A stretch of 28,608 bases of DNA from the NCBI GenBank assembly GCA_017447005.1, contig JAFSOM010000172.1, positions 1 through 28,608 of the forward strand, written 5' to 3'. Within the stretch, counting starts at the first letter, position 1, and every line of letters starts with the position of its first letter. The notes below the pieces were generated by a model. It searched no databases, had not been told where the DNA came from, and worked only from the letters and a program-made list of their open reading frames with translations. Positions 6,304 through 13,724 of the stretch are shown here, one piece after another. The translations under genes and the position numbers were made by a program. This DNA comes from Oscillibacter sp. GTDB taxonomy: Bacteria; Bacillota; Clostridia; Oscillospirales; Oscillospiraceae.

Positions 6304-8442
6304 ATGAAACAAGTGTCGCGGCGGCTTATGGCGTTCCTGCCTATGACGGCCCTGCTCTGCGGCCTGCTGACGGTTCCCGCTTTCGCCGAAGGGGAAGAAG
6401 AGGTCGCCAACGCCGCCCTGTACGGCACATGGTGGGCGCTGGTTCCGCCGTTCATCGCTATTTTTCTGGCCCTGATTACGAAGGAGGCTTACGGCTCGCT
6501 GTTTATCGGCGTCGTGGCGGGGGCCTTCCTCGCCTGTGACTTCCATCCCCTCAGAACGCTCAATACGATTATTGAGGACGGACTGATGGAATCCGTAAAG
6601 ACCAACGCCGGAATCTTTATTTTCCTCGTGCTCTTGGGAATCGTCGTGGCGCTGATGAACGCCGCCGGAGGTTCCGCCGCGTTCGGACGCTGGGCGCAAA
6701 AGAATATTCATTCCCGCGTGGGCGTACAGCTCGCTACGTTCCTGCTGGGCATTCTGATTTTCATCGACGACTATTTCAACTGCCTGACGGTCGGCTCCGT
6801 CATGCGTCCGGTTACGGACCGGCAACGTATCAGCCGCCCGAAACTGGCGTACCTGATTGACGCCACCGCCGCGCCGGTGTGTATGATTGCGCCGGTGTCC
6901 TCATGGGCGGCGGCGGTATCCGGCACCGCCGAAACGCTCGATACCGGCGTCAGCGGACTGGAACTCTTTATACGCGCCATTCCCTACAACCTCTATTCCC
7001 TGCTGACGTTCCTGTTTATCATTCTGCTAGTTCTGCTGGGGTTCGACTATGGCCCCATGCGCCGCTTTGAGAAACTCGCCGTTCGTAAGGGCGAATTGAG
7101 CGCCTTACCGGATTCGCTGGAAACGGAAGAGAATCCCCGCGGACGCGTCATTGACCTGCTCTTTCCGGTCGTGCTCCTGATTATCACCTGTACGCTCGGT
7201 ATGCTGTACGTAGGCGGCTTTTTCGGAACCGACTGGTGGGGCGGTACGGACTACAAATGGGACTTCATCGGCGCGTTCGGCAACACTGACGCGTTTGTAG
7301 GCCTTCCGTGGGGCAGTATCATTGCCTTGATTGTGATTGTCGCCTACATTCTCTTCCGCGGGTGCCTGACGTTTCAGGAAGCGATGGCCTGCGTGCCGAA
7401 GGGCTTTAACGCCATGGGTTCGCCCATTATCATCCTGACGCTCGCCGTCAGCCTGAAAACCATGACCAATGACAAGCTCGGCGCGGCGGAGTTCGTGCAT
7501 GACGCCATGACGGGCGCGGCGGAACACCTCTATAGTATGCTCCCGGCGGTTATCTTCCTTGTGGCTTGCGTGCTGGCGTTCGCGTCGGGCACTTCTTGGG
7601 GCACGTTCGGCATTCTGATTCCTATCGTCATTGCGATTTTCCCGTCAAGCAGTCCCCTGATGATTATCGGCATTTCGGCTTGTCTGGCGGGCGCCGTGTG
7701 CGGCGACCACTGCTCCCCGATTTCCGATACCACGATTATGGCCTCGGCTGGCGCGCAGGTGGAACATATTGACCACGTTTCGACGCAGTTGCCTTACGCG
7801 ATTACCGTCGCGGCGGTCAGCTTTGTGGGCTATATCGTCGCGGGATTCTTCCAAGACCTGTATCTGACGTGGGGCATTAGCGCGATTGTGTTAATGGCCG
7901 TCCTGCTGATTTTCCGTATCGCGGTATTCTTCATCGAACGCGCCGAGCGCAAGCGGGAGGAAAACGAGGCGTTACGGGCGGCGGCGATACGCGCCGAGGA
8001 GGAAGCGAAAAAGGCGGAGAATCCCTACCCTTTGGAGCCTGATTCCATAGACGAGCCGGAGCCGCCGGAAGAGCGGGCCTCATGGAACGCGGAGCCGTCG
8101 GAAGAGCGGGTTTCGTGGAACGCCGAGCCGCCGGAAGAGCGCGTGACATGGAACGCGGAGCCGCCGGAGGAGCGCGACGTATGGAATACGGAATCCGAAG
8201 AAAACGCGGAGGAGCCGGAAGAGTCCCGCATAGAAGAGGCTGACGCGCCGGAAGAGGAAGAGGCCTCTGACGTTTCCGAAGATTCGGAGGAAGGTCCGGC
8301 GGAGAACGCCGGGGAAGAATCCGCCGACGAGGACGCGACCGACATTGAAGCGTCCGACGAAGAGGAGCCGGACAACGACAGTACGGCGATTCTGGACGAC
8401 GGGACGCCGCAAAGCGAAGTAAACCTTACAAAGCCCGAATAA
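6304..8442 (+). CDS. NhaC-family Na+/H+ antiporter with signal peptide and acidic repeat tail
   Basis: A 712-residue membrane protein. It opens with a cleavable-looking signal peptide (MKQVSRRL, hydrophobic core, cut after AFA at about residue 28). The hydrophobic NhaC-type permease follows (about 40-545) with the diagnostic FIDDYFNCLTVGSVMRP, FASGTSWGTFGILIPI and CGDHCSPISDTTIM, and HVSTQLPYA. NhaC proteins exchange Na+ for H+ across the membrane, although this broad family also includes amino-acid carriers. The last 170 residues are a cytoplasmic-type charged segment: a Lys/Glu/Ala-rich helix, then four 11-residue repeats of the PPEERxxWNAE type, then an acidic Glu/Asp/Ser tail. Normal family members lack this extension. 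The ATG at 6304 has AAGGAG eight bases before it; the GTG at 6295 overlaps that site and is unlikely. Expression is probably controlled by the leader attenuator. Confidence 0.88.
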   Translation: MKQVSRRLMAFLPMTALLCGLLTVPAFAEGEEEVANAALYGTWWALVPPFIAIFLALITKEAYGSLFIGVVAGAFLACDFHPLRTLNTIIEDGLMESVKTNAGIFIFLVLLGIVVALMNAAGGSAAFGRWAQKNIHSRVGVQLATFLLGILIFIDDYFNCLTVGSVMRPVTDRQRISRPKLAYLIDATAAPVCMIAPVSSWAAAVSGTAETLDTGVSGLELFIRAIPYNLYSLLTFLFIILLVLLGFDYGPMRRFEKLAVRKGELSALPDSLETEENPRGRVIDLLFPVVLLIITCTLGMLYVGGFFGTDWWGGTDYKWDFIGAFGNTDAFVGLPWGSIIALIVIVAYILFRGCLTFQEAMACVPKGFNAMGSPIIILTLAVSLKTMTNDKLGAAEFVHDAMTGAAEHLYSMLPAVIFLVACVLAFASGTSWGTFGILIPIVIAIFPSSSPLMIIGISACLAGAVCGDHCSPISDTTIMASAGAQVEHIDHVSTQLPYAITVAAVSFVGYIVAGFFQDLYLTWGISAIVLMAVLLIFRIAVFFIERAERKREENEALRAAAIRAEEEAKKAENPYPLEPDSIDEPEPPEERASWNAEPSEERVSWNAEPPEERVTWNAEPPEERDVWNTESEENAEEPEESRIEEADAPEEEEASDVSEDSEEGPAENAGEESADEDATDIEASDEEEPDNDSTAILDDGTPQSEVNLTKPE
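8062..8193 (+). repeat. Four 33-bp tandem repeats in the antiporter tail
   Basis: Units at 8062-8094, 8095-8127, 8128-8160 and 8161-8193 encode PPEERASWNAE and three variants (first Pro-Ser in unit two, VS, VT and DV before Trp). The reading frame and the Glu-Glu-Arg and Trp-Asn core are kept. Confidence 0.9.
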
Positions 8443-8471
8443 GTCAGGGCAACGGACGGAAAACAATCCAA

Positions 8472-8502
8472 CGCCGGGGAGGGCTGACCTCTCCGGCGCT
8501 TT
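8472..8502 (+). terminator. Hairpin between nhaC and the lipoprotein gene
   Basis: An 11-bp stem with one G-U pair, CGCCGGGGAGG (8472-8482) with CCTCTCCGGCG (8488-8498), has a 5-nt loop and is followed by CTTT. The T-run is short, so termination may be partial and the lipoprotein may be expressed by readthrough; no clear promoter is seen in the 91-bp gap. Confidence 0.5.
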
Positions 8503-8533
8503 CACATACGGCATACGGGAAAGGAGAAGGCGT

Positions 8534-11269
8534 ATGAAAAGAAACATCCGCGCAGTGTGCGCGTTACTGCTGGTTCTGCTCTTGACGGCCTGCGGCAACG
8601 CGTCCCCGACGGAAACCGAAAACGCGGGGACAGTCGACAAAAGCGGGACGGAGACAGTCAGCAAGAGCGGGACGCCCGTCCGGGAGGAGGCGGAGAGCGT
8701 CGCGGCGGCGTTCGATATGACGGACGTTGAGAACAATGGCGGCGCGTATGTCCGCGTGGGCGGGAAGGTTTATTTCCGCAAGTACGGCCCCGACGCGCTC
8801 GACAAGCTCGCTATTTTCGGGGAGTTCACGGAATCTTGGCACGCGACGGGCGGCGCGTCGGAGATTGCCGCCTACGACCTCACGACCAAGCGCACGGAAA
8901 CGGCGTTCACGGATACCGGGTACGGCGGGCTGTACGTCGCCGACGGCGGATTTTATCTGCAAGAGCGTATCAATCAAAAGGATTATGTCGTCTGGTACAG
9001 TCCGGACGGCGCGGAATCGCGTACCGTACGGGAAGGGACGCTTCTGGGCGTGTCCGACGGCGGACTGCTGGCCGTACAGGAAATCGCCGAGAACGCCTTT
9101 TTCCTGTACCGTAACGGAGAAGAGACGGGATACTTTATCTCCGAATCTTCCTTGCTTTACGCGGGCCTCTCCGACGACGGCCTGTTTTTAATCAGCATGG
9201 AGTACGAAGGGGAGCCGGATGTCGGCGGCGACCTCACGCGCACGCTCTGGCAACTGGCGCCCGATACGGAAGGAGCGTTGCTCTGTCTGGGGACGTTGCC
9301 GGACGCCGATTTTATGTTCAGCACGGAGCCGGGGCAGTTTCTCGTTACGGAAAATCAAATCGGGCTTGTCGTGGAGTATTACGCCGGAACGGGGCATTTC
9401 CTCAATGGCTATACGGCGTTGACGGCGACGCCCGGCGCGGAAAACAGTCTGCAAACGCTGGAAGTCGAAGCGCCGGAAGCGGAGGACGGAGAGGAGTTTT
9501 CCCCGAAACTGAGCGTCAACGGCACCGGGGAAATTGTGACGGTTACGAATCTGCTTGGCGACTTGCAAATCGGCTGGCGCGAAGAGGAAAACGGCGATTT
9601 ACAGCTTTACGACGGCTTTGAGTGGGTCACGTTGAAAGAGAATTTCTGTCCGGGCCGCGCCGACGGTTCCGGCTATGCCAAAATCGAACAAAGAATGGAA
9701 TACGTGGACGGCGCCGCCTATGTGACGCTTGCCGCCGCTTACGCCTCGCCGCTGGAGGACATCGGCTGGCGCGACGCCTATTCCCTGTTGGATATGCTCT
9801 ATGTCACGATTCCGGCGTCGGAGGGGACGGAACGCGAACTCGCCGCCGTGGAGTACGACACCGTTTTACAGGGGAACGTATGGTTTCAGGATGGCGCGGC
9901 GTCGCTGTTGTGGCAACAGAACACTTTCGACCCGGAGGCGTGGGAAAGCGAGGCGGATTCCGCGTTCCTGATTCCGATTTCGCCCGACGCCGTATGGGAT
10001 AACCGCGACGACATTCTCTTGGACGCGGTACGGGCGGAGGCGTCCGGGGAGGCGGACTATTACGGTTACGAACTGCCGGACGCGGACGGACAATTCCTCT
10101 GTCTGCGTCTGAACCGTGACGGGGAGGCGGTCTATCTGACGCAAAAATCCCCCGACGCGCTCCTGACGATTGATGTCGGCGTCACGGAAGCGGAACTGTC
10201 CGACACGCTGGAGAACGTCAGTCTGACGCGCCGCCCGTCCGACGAGGATACTCCATGGTATTGGTCTCGTCTGACCGCGCTGGAAAACGGCGTGACGGTT
10301 CTGATAGAGCGTACCCCGGACGAGGAGACCGTAACGGAGGAACTCGCCGCGCAGGAGGGAATGTTTGTCCGCGGTTCGACGCTGTTCTGTCGTACCCTGA
10401 ACGCCGGGGAGAGCGTCGGCCTGTACGCGTCTTTGCCGTGGCATCCGGAAATTCGCGTCGCCGTGACGAAAAACGGAACTTACGGCGCGTATGTATTCGG
10501 GGAGGACAACTATCTGCACGAAGAGCCGGTCAATGGACGTTACGCGCAAAAGATTCTGGCGGGGTACCCGCTCGACGAGTACAGCGGCCCCGAGGGCGAA
10601 TGGCTTTACCGTGACCCGGACAGCAAAGCGCATACGGCGCGGTTGAGTTTTGGCGTGTTGGATATGCAAGAGGACGGCGTTTTGACCGTCTCACAGGAGG
10701 ATACGCCCTATCGCTTAAACTGGACGATGGAACGTCTGCACGCGGAGGAATACGAGACGCCGGATTTACTGTGCCTGAAAGCGGAGGCGCCGGAGACCGT
10801 GGAAGCCCTGAACGGTATGCAAGGGAGCGTCGGCGATTATTACTTGGAACGTTTCCGCACGGACGGCGAGACGATTCTACATCTCAGTCAGGTGAACAAT
10901 GGCGACGCCGCGCTGGATACGCTGATTCCCAATCAGGAGCAGTTACTAACGGAAATTATTTTGCACCGTTACGAAGGCGTGGCGGAGCCTGTCGCGCCGT
11001 TGCGGAACATCGTCCTGACGGCGGAAGTCGTCAAGGCGGACGCGGCGCAAAGCGCGATATGGTTACAGGCCGCCGAAGCGCGGTACGAGTGGGACGACAT
11101 GACGCCGGTCTACCGCGCCGCGCCTTACGCGCCCTGCGTACGCTGTCCGCTGTCGACGCCGGAACTGTTGCGCGTCTTTGCGGCTTGCCGTGACCCCGAA
11201 TATCCTATGACGGCGTTCCAAGTCACGATTGACCGCGACGGTTACGTGACCGCGCTGGACGCGCCCTAA
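8534..11269 (+). CDS. Large lipoprotein of unknown function
   Basis: A 911-residue secreted lipoprotein. The signal peptide (MKRNIRAVCALLLVLLLTAC) ends in a lipobox LTAC with the lipidated cysteine at position 20. A Thr/Glu/Ser/Gly-rich linker follows, as expected for a membrane-anchored extracellular protein. The rest is acidic and rich in short beta-strand-like stretches with recurring Gly-Gly, YDLTTKRTE, WYSPDGAESRT and DGLFLISME patterns, which resemble the blades of beta-propeller proteins. I do not recognise a catalytic motif or a named family. AAGGAG stands just before the ATG. It follows the antiporter gene on the same strand; whether it shares its function is unknown. A strong terminator inside the palindromic element at 11280 closes the transcript. 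Confidence 0.8.
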   Translation: MKRNIRAVCALLLVLLLTACGNASPTETENAGTVDKSGTETVSKSGTPVREEAESVAAAFDMTDVENNGGAYVRVGGKVYFRKYGPDALDKLAIFGEFTESWHATGGASEIAAYDLTTKRTETAFTDTGYGGLYVADGGFYLQERINQKDYVVWYSPDGAESRTVREGTLLGVSDGGLLAVQEIAENAFFLYRNGEETGYFISESSLLYAGLSDDGLFLISMEYEGEPDVGGDLTRTLWQLAPDTEGALLCLGTLPDADFMFSTEPGQFLVTENQIGLVVEYYAGTGHFLNGYTALTATPGAENSLQTLEVEAPEAEDGEEFSPKLSVNGTGEIVTVTNLLGDLQIGWREEENGDLQLYDGFEWVTLKENFCPGRADGSGYAKIEQRMEYVDGAAYVTLAAAYASPLEDIGWRDAYSLLDMLYVTIPASEGTERELAAVEYDTVLQGNVWFQDGAASLLWQQNTFDPEAWESEADSAFLIPISPDAVWDNRDDILLDAVRAEASGEADYYGYELPDADGQFLCLRLNRDGEAVYLTQKSPDALLTIDVGVTEAELSDTLENVSLTRRPSDEDTPWYWSRLTALENGVTVLIERTPDEETVTEELAAQEGMFVRGSTLFCRTLNAGESVGLYASLPWHPEIRVAVTKNGTYGAYVFGEDNYLHEEPVNGRYAQKILAGYPLDEYSGPEGEWLYRDPDSKAHTARLSFGVLDMQEDGVLTVSQEDTPYRLNWTMERLHAEEYETPDLLCLKAEAPETVEALNGMQGSVGDYYLERFRTDGETILHLSQVNNGDAALDTLIPNQEQLLTEIILHRYEGVAEPVAPLRNIVLTAEVVKADAAQSAIWLQAAEARYEWDDMTPVYRAAPYAPCVRCPLSTPELLRVFAACRDPEYPMTAFQVTIDRDGYVTALDAP

Positions 11270-11270
11270 C

Positions 11271-11469
11271 AGTTTCATTATCTCTCCCCTCATCCGTCAC
11301 GGCTTACGCCGTGACACCTTCCCCCCGGAGGGGGGGAAGGCTTTTTGACGCAACCCTGCAAGGTTTTGCGAAAAATCGCCGCATTTTCAAAAATTACGGT
11401 ATCAAGTTTGGCCTTCCCCCGGTAACGGGGGAAGGTGGCGCGCAGCGCCGGATGAGGGCAAGTTTCATT
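11271..11469. mobile_element. MITE-like palindromic element with flanking 9-bp direct repeats
   Basis: Perfect terminal inverted repeats, CCCTCATCCG (11287-11296) and CGGATGAGGG (11449-11458), each continue inward through a small GC hairpin into CACCTTCCCCC / GGGGGAAGGTG. The core (about 11341-11410) is AT-richer. AGTTTCATT occurs directly outside on both sides (11271-11279 and 11461-11469), like a target-site duplication. There is no reading frame for a transposase. A rearranged relative lies at 17411-17558. Confidence 0.65.
11317..11346 (+). terminator. Strong terminator for the lipoprotein gene, inside the palindromic element
   Basis: A 10-bp perfect stem, CCTTCCCCCC (11317-11326) with GGGGGGAAGG (11331-11340), has a 4-nt loop and is followed by CTTTTT (11341-11346). 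Confidence 0.75.
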
Positions 11470-11496
11470 CAGCTTAACGCTTATACTCATAACGAC

Positions 11497-11522
11497 AAAG
11501 GCTTTTCGCGCTTACGGCCTTT
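11497..11522 (-). terminator. Weak hairpin over the gerQ stop codon
   Basis: AAAGGC (11497-11502) and GCCTTT (11517-11522) can pair around the TAA of gerQ (11512-11514). The run of T afterwards is short. It could end the minus-strand gerQ transcript. Confidence 0.3.
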
Positions 11523-12294
11523 GAGAATTACCCGTCGGCCCCTGCGCGGTCAAAAGAGAATCGCACAGTTCCCGGCGGCGCGTGTCGTAGAACTCCACGT
11601 ATTTGAGCGAATACAGGTCGCTCACAATATACTGGTCGCGCCCGGACTGATAGATAGCGATATAATCGTTTCCGACATCATAAAGAATCCCTTCCCATGA
11701 CACGGTTGTCTGCGTGCCTATCAGAAACGTGGCGACGACGTAGTTGCCCACGTTGCGCAGGAGCAACGCCTTCATAGAGCCGCGGTAAACTTCCTCCATG
11801 GTCGTGGGGGCTTCAATCACGTCATTCGGCAGATTGTTCTCGATATTAGGCCAAATCTCGCTCATTTCCTGACCGTTCATAACCTGCGGCCCCATAGGTA
11901 TTGGCGCGTCAATGCTATCGGCGGCGTTCTGGTCGGCGACGGAAAGCGCGTCGTTCGCCTCGGGCCAATCATCGCCGGATGGTTGCGTCCAGTCCGTATC
12001 CGTGCGGGAGGTTTGCATACCGTTCATATCCGTGCGGGAGGTTTGCATACCGTTCATACCTGCGCGGGATGGTTGCGTCCAGTCCGTATCCGTGCGGGAA
12101 GTCTGCATACCGTTCATACCTGCGCGGGAGGTCTGCATACCGTCCATGTTCGTGCGGGACGCTTGCGCCTCGCGTTCCATGCCGCCCAGTCCCGTGCCAG
12201 ACGGCGCGTGAGCGTCCCCGGACGGCGCTTTGACTTCCGAACCCCAGTCTGTGCGCGTCCGCGTCTGCGGATAAGTAGCGGATTGATTTTTCAT
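11512..12294 (-). CDS. gerQ: Spore coat / germination protein GerQ with N-terminal tandem repeats
   Basis: The last third (about residues 166-236) matches GerQ: an N-terminal MEEVYRGSMKALLLRNVGNYV, then a small beta domain with VATFLIGTQTTVSWEGILY, YIAIYQSGRDQYIVSDLYSLKYVEFYD. GerQ is a spore-coat protein needed for CwlJ localisation during calcium-dipicolinate germination, and in Bacillus it sits right beside cwlJ, as here. The first 104 residues are unusual: six 10-residue repeats (45-104) of the type xSRxxxxxxQ, rich in Met, Gln, Thr and Ser, followed by a Pro/Asn-rich linker. Total length is 260 residues, longer than typical GerQ because of this segment. I chose the ATG at 12294 over 12315 because AGAGG lies before it and not before the other. 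The gene follows cwlJ by 27 bp. Confidence 0.82.
   Translation of the reverse strand: MKNQSATYPQTRTRTDWGSEVKAPSGDAHAPSGTGLGGMEREAQASRTNMDGMQTSRAGMNGMQTSRTDTDWTQPSRAGMNGMQTSRTDMNGMQTSRTDTDWTQPSGDDWPEANDALSVADQNAADSIDAPIPMGPQVMNGQEMSEIWPNIENNLPNDVIEAPTTMEEVYRGSMKALLLRNVGNYVVATFLIGTQTTVSWEGILYDVGNDYIAIYQSGRDQYIVSDLYSLKYVEFYDTRRRELCDSLLTAQGPTGNSQRP
11983..12162 (-). repeat. Six 30-bp tandem repeats in the gerQ coding region
   Basis: Six in-frame 30-bp units (residues 45-54, 55-64, 65-74, 75-84, 85-94, 95-104). Three sequence types alternate: (T/P)SRAGMNGMQ, TSRTDMNGMQ and TSRTDTDWTQ, with ASRTNMDGMQ first. The order suggests later duplication of a two-unit block. The antisense strand also stays open over this region. 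Confidence 0.9.
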
Positions 12295-12321
12295 AGTAAC
12301 GCCTCTTTCATACATAAAAAT

Positions 12322-12762
12322 TCAGGTTTGATAATACGCGTTTGTAGGATTATAAAAGCAGTGGTCGCCAATACGCGTCTGCCAGTAGCCCACATCCGAC
12401 GGGAAAAACGAGCGGCAAGTCGGGCCGTAGGGATTATAAAACCACATGGACTCGGCGACATCGGCCAGACGGTTTCCCGCAATAGCCCAGTCGGCAATGT
12501 CATAGTGTATCTGTTCGGGCCTCATGTTGTAGATGTTCTGCGGGTTGTACACGCCGCCTTCCATTTCGCTCGCGCAAACGAATTGATACGGCTGGAAAAT
12601 GATGTTGCGGATACTGCCCCGGCCTGTACGGGCGTACTCGCCGCCCCGGGCGTGCACGCGGTTCATCACGACGCCCGCCACCGCTTTCATGCCGTTTTCG
12701 CCCTCTCCGCCCGCCTCGCACTGTATCAGACGCGCCAATAGTTCACGGTCGGAATAACTCAT
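12322..12762 (-). CDS. cwlJ: Cell wall hydrolase CwlJ/SleB family (spore cortex-lytic enzyme)
   Basis: A 146-residue protein of the SleB/CwlJ hydrolase family. The N-terminal LLARLIQCEAGGEGENGMKAV carries the catalytic glutamate (Glu16), followed by VAGVVMNRV, IIFQPYQFVCAS, and a C-terminal MWFYNP..CRSFFPSDVGYWQTRIGDHCFYNP typical of CwlJ. There is no signal peptide and no peptidoglycan-binding domain, which fits CwlJ rather than SleB. CwlJ degrades the spore cortex during germination and depends on GerQ, which is encoded 27 bp downstream. I chose the ATG at 12762 because GGGAGGGAGA lies just upstream; an ATG at 12792 has no such site. A CATAGAAT stretch upstream (complement of about 12788-12795) resembles the -10 of mother-cell sigma factors, but I see no matching -35. 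Confidence 0.88.
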   Translation of the reverse strand: MSYSDRELLARLIQCEAGGEGENGMKAVAGVVMNRVHARGGEYARTGRGSIRNIIFQPYQFVCASEMEGGVYNPQNIYNMRPEQIHYDIADWAIAGNRLADVAESMWFYNPYGPTCRSFFPSDVGYWQTRIGDHCFYNPTNAYYQT

Positions 12763-12838
12763 GACGGATTCTCCCTCCCTTCGCTTCCCCATTCTATGCG
12801 CGTATGAGCGACGGCGCCACGCGTCAAAAGAAAGCGCG

Positions 12839-12902
12839 CCGCGTTTGGCGTTGCGATAAGAGAAGCGCGCGCCGCGTTTGGCGTTGCGATAAGAGAAGCG
12901 CG
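12839..12902. repeat. 33-bp tandem duplication between the rubrerythrin gene and cwlJ
   Basis: A 31-bp string beginning CCGCGTTTGGCGTTGCGATA is present at 12839-12869 and again, identical, at 12872-12902. A related GC-rich stretch continues to 12945. It is noncoding and lies downstream of rubrerythrin and upstream of cwlJ on the minus strand. Confidence 0.85.
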
Positions 12903-12951
12903 CTCCGCGCCCCGACGCCGTGCGGGAAACGCGGAACGCGCTGTTTCGGAC

Positions 12952-13569
12952 TTACGGCGCGTTTTGCGGAATCGCGCCGCCGTAGGGGGCCATTTCCAGA
13001 CGGATAAAGAATCCTTGCGGATGATTGCACACAGGACAGACTTTCGGCGCCTCCGTCGCGTGAAGGATGTGTCCGCAGTTCAGGCATACCCAGCCGCATT
13101 CGGCCTCGGAGACGTACAGTTGACCGCGTTCGAGCAGTTCGGCGTACTTTGCGAAGCGGTTGCCGTGCGATTGTTCAATCGCGGCGATACGCTCAAAGGA
13201 ATCGGCGATTTCGGGATAGCCTTCCTCCCGCGCCCGCGCCCCGAACGCCGGATAAATCGTCCCGGCCTCCTGAAACTCGTTATCGCGGGCCATACGCAGG
13301 AGGTCAAGCGCGTCGTTGCTGAGGCATACGGGGAAATCGCCGTCAATATGGACCTGTTTCCCGGCGACGGCTTTCATGTGATTGCAAAACACTTGCGCGT
13401 GTTCCTTCTCCTGATTGGCGGTGAACGTAAAAACGGCGTCGAGTACGTGGAAATTCTGCTTGCGGCACAGCGCGGCGGCGAACGTGTAACGGTTGCGCGC
13501 TTGACTTTCCCCGGCGAAAGCCAGCATGAGATTTTTCAAGGTTGCGCTTTCGGGAAATGTGGTATCCAT
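12952..13569 (-). CDS. Rubrerythrin
   Basis: A 205-residue protein with a ferritin-like diiron domain followed by a rubredoxin domain. Diiron ligands are visible: Glu21 (AGESQARNRY), Glu54 and His57 (NQEKEHA), Glu101 (FQEAGTIYP) and Glu132 with His135 (IEQSHGNRF). The rubredoxin iron site is Cys162/Cys165 (VCLNCGH) and Cys178/Cys181 (VCPVCNHP). Rubrerythrins reduce hydrogen peroxide in anaerobes using electrons from NADH via reductases. The start at 13569 is set by GGAGG seven bases upstream and by the normal N-terminus; an upstream extension of the frame to 13674 is not convincing. It lies between the cwlJ-gerQ pair and the glucosidase and has a terminator on its upstream side, so it is probably a single-gene unit. 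Confidence 0.95.
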   Translation of the reverse strand: MDTTFPESATLKNLMLAFAGESQARNRYTFAAALCRKQNFHVLDAVFTFTANQEKEHAQVFCNHMKAVAGKQVHIDGDFPVCLSNDALDLLRMARDNEFQEAGTIYPAFGARAREEGYPEIADSFERIAAIEQSHGNRFAKYAELLERGQLYVSEAECGWVCLNCGHILHATEAPKVCPVCNHPQGFFIRLEMAPYGGAIPQNAP

Positions 13570-13657
13570 AGGAAAACCTCCTTGTCGTGGGATGTGATAG
13601 GGAAAGTTTTCCCAGTCTGCACGGGTTTTATACCGCAACGCGGACAAAAGCGCGCAT

Positions 13658-13690
13658 AAAAACGGGCCGCGCAACGAGTGCGTAGCCCGT
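13658..13690 (-). terminator. Terminator of the glucosidase gene
   Basis: On the minus strand ACGGGC (complement of 13685-13690) pairs with GCCCGT (13662-13667), with an inner GC stem, followed by a run of T (complement of the A-run at 13658-13662). Confidence 0.65.
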
Positions 13691-13724
13691 AACGGTTATG
13701 CGGTTGCCGTCAGGCGAACGGCGT

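Noticed and set aside
6252..6539. Open frame starting inside the attenuator terminator
   Set aside because: It starts in the hairpin, overlaps nhaC in another frame and has no ribosome binding site.
11983..12162. Possible CRISPR array because of 30-bp repeats
   Set aside because: The units are directly adjacent without unique spacers and keep a reading frame in gerQ; there are no cas genes.
11901..12741. Three overlapping open frames on the plus strand across the gerQ repeats
   Set aside because: The repeats lack stops in several frames; the products are repetitive Arg/Cys-rich sequences without a ribosome site, while the minus-strand frame encodes GerQ.
13570..13674. Longer N-terminus for rubrerythrin
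   Set aside because: The extension is not conserved in the family and crosses the likely promoter area; a strong ribosome site marks the ATG at 13569.
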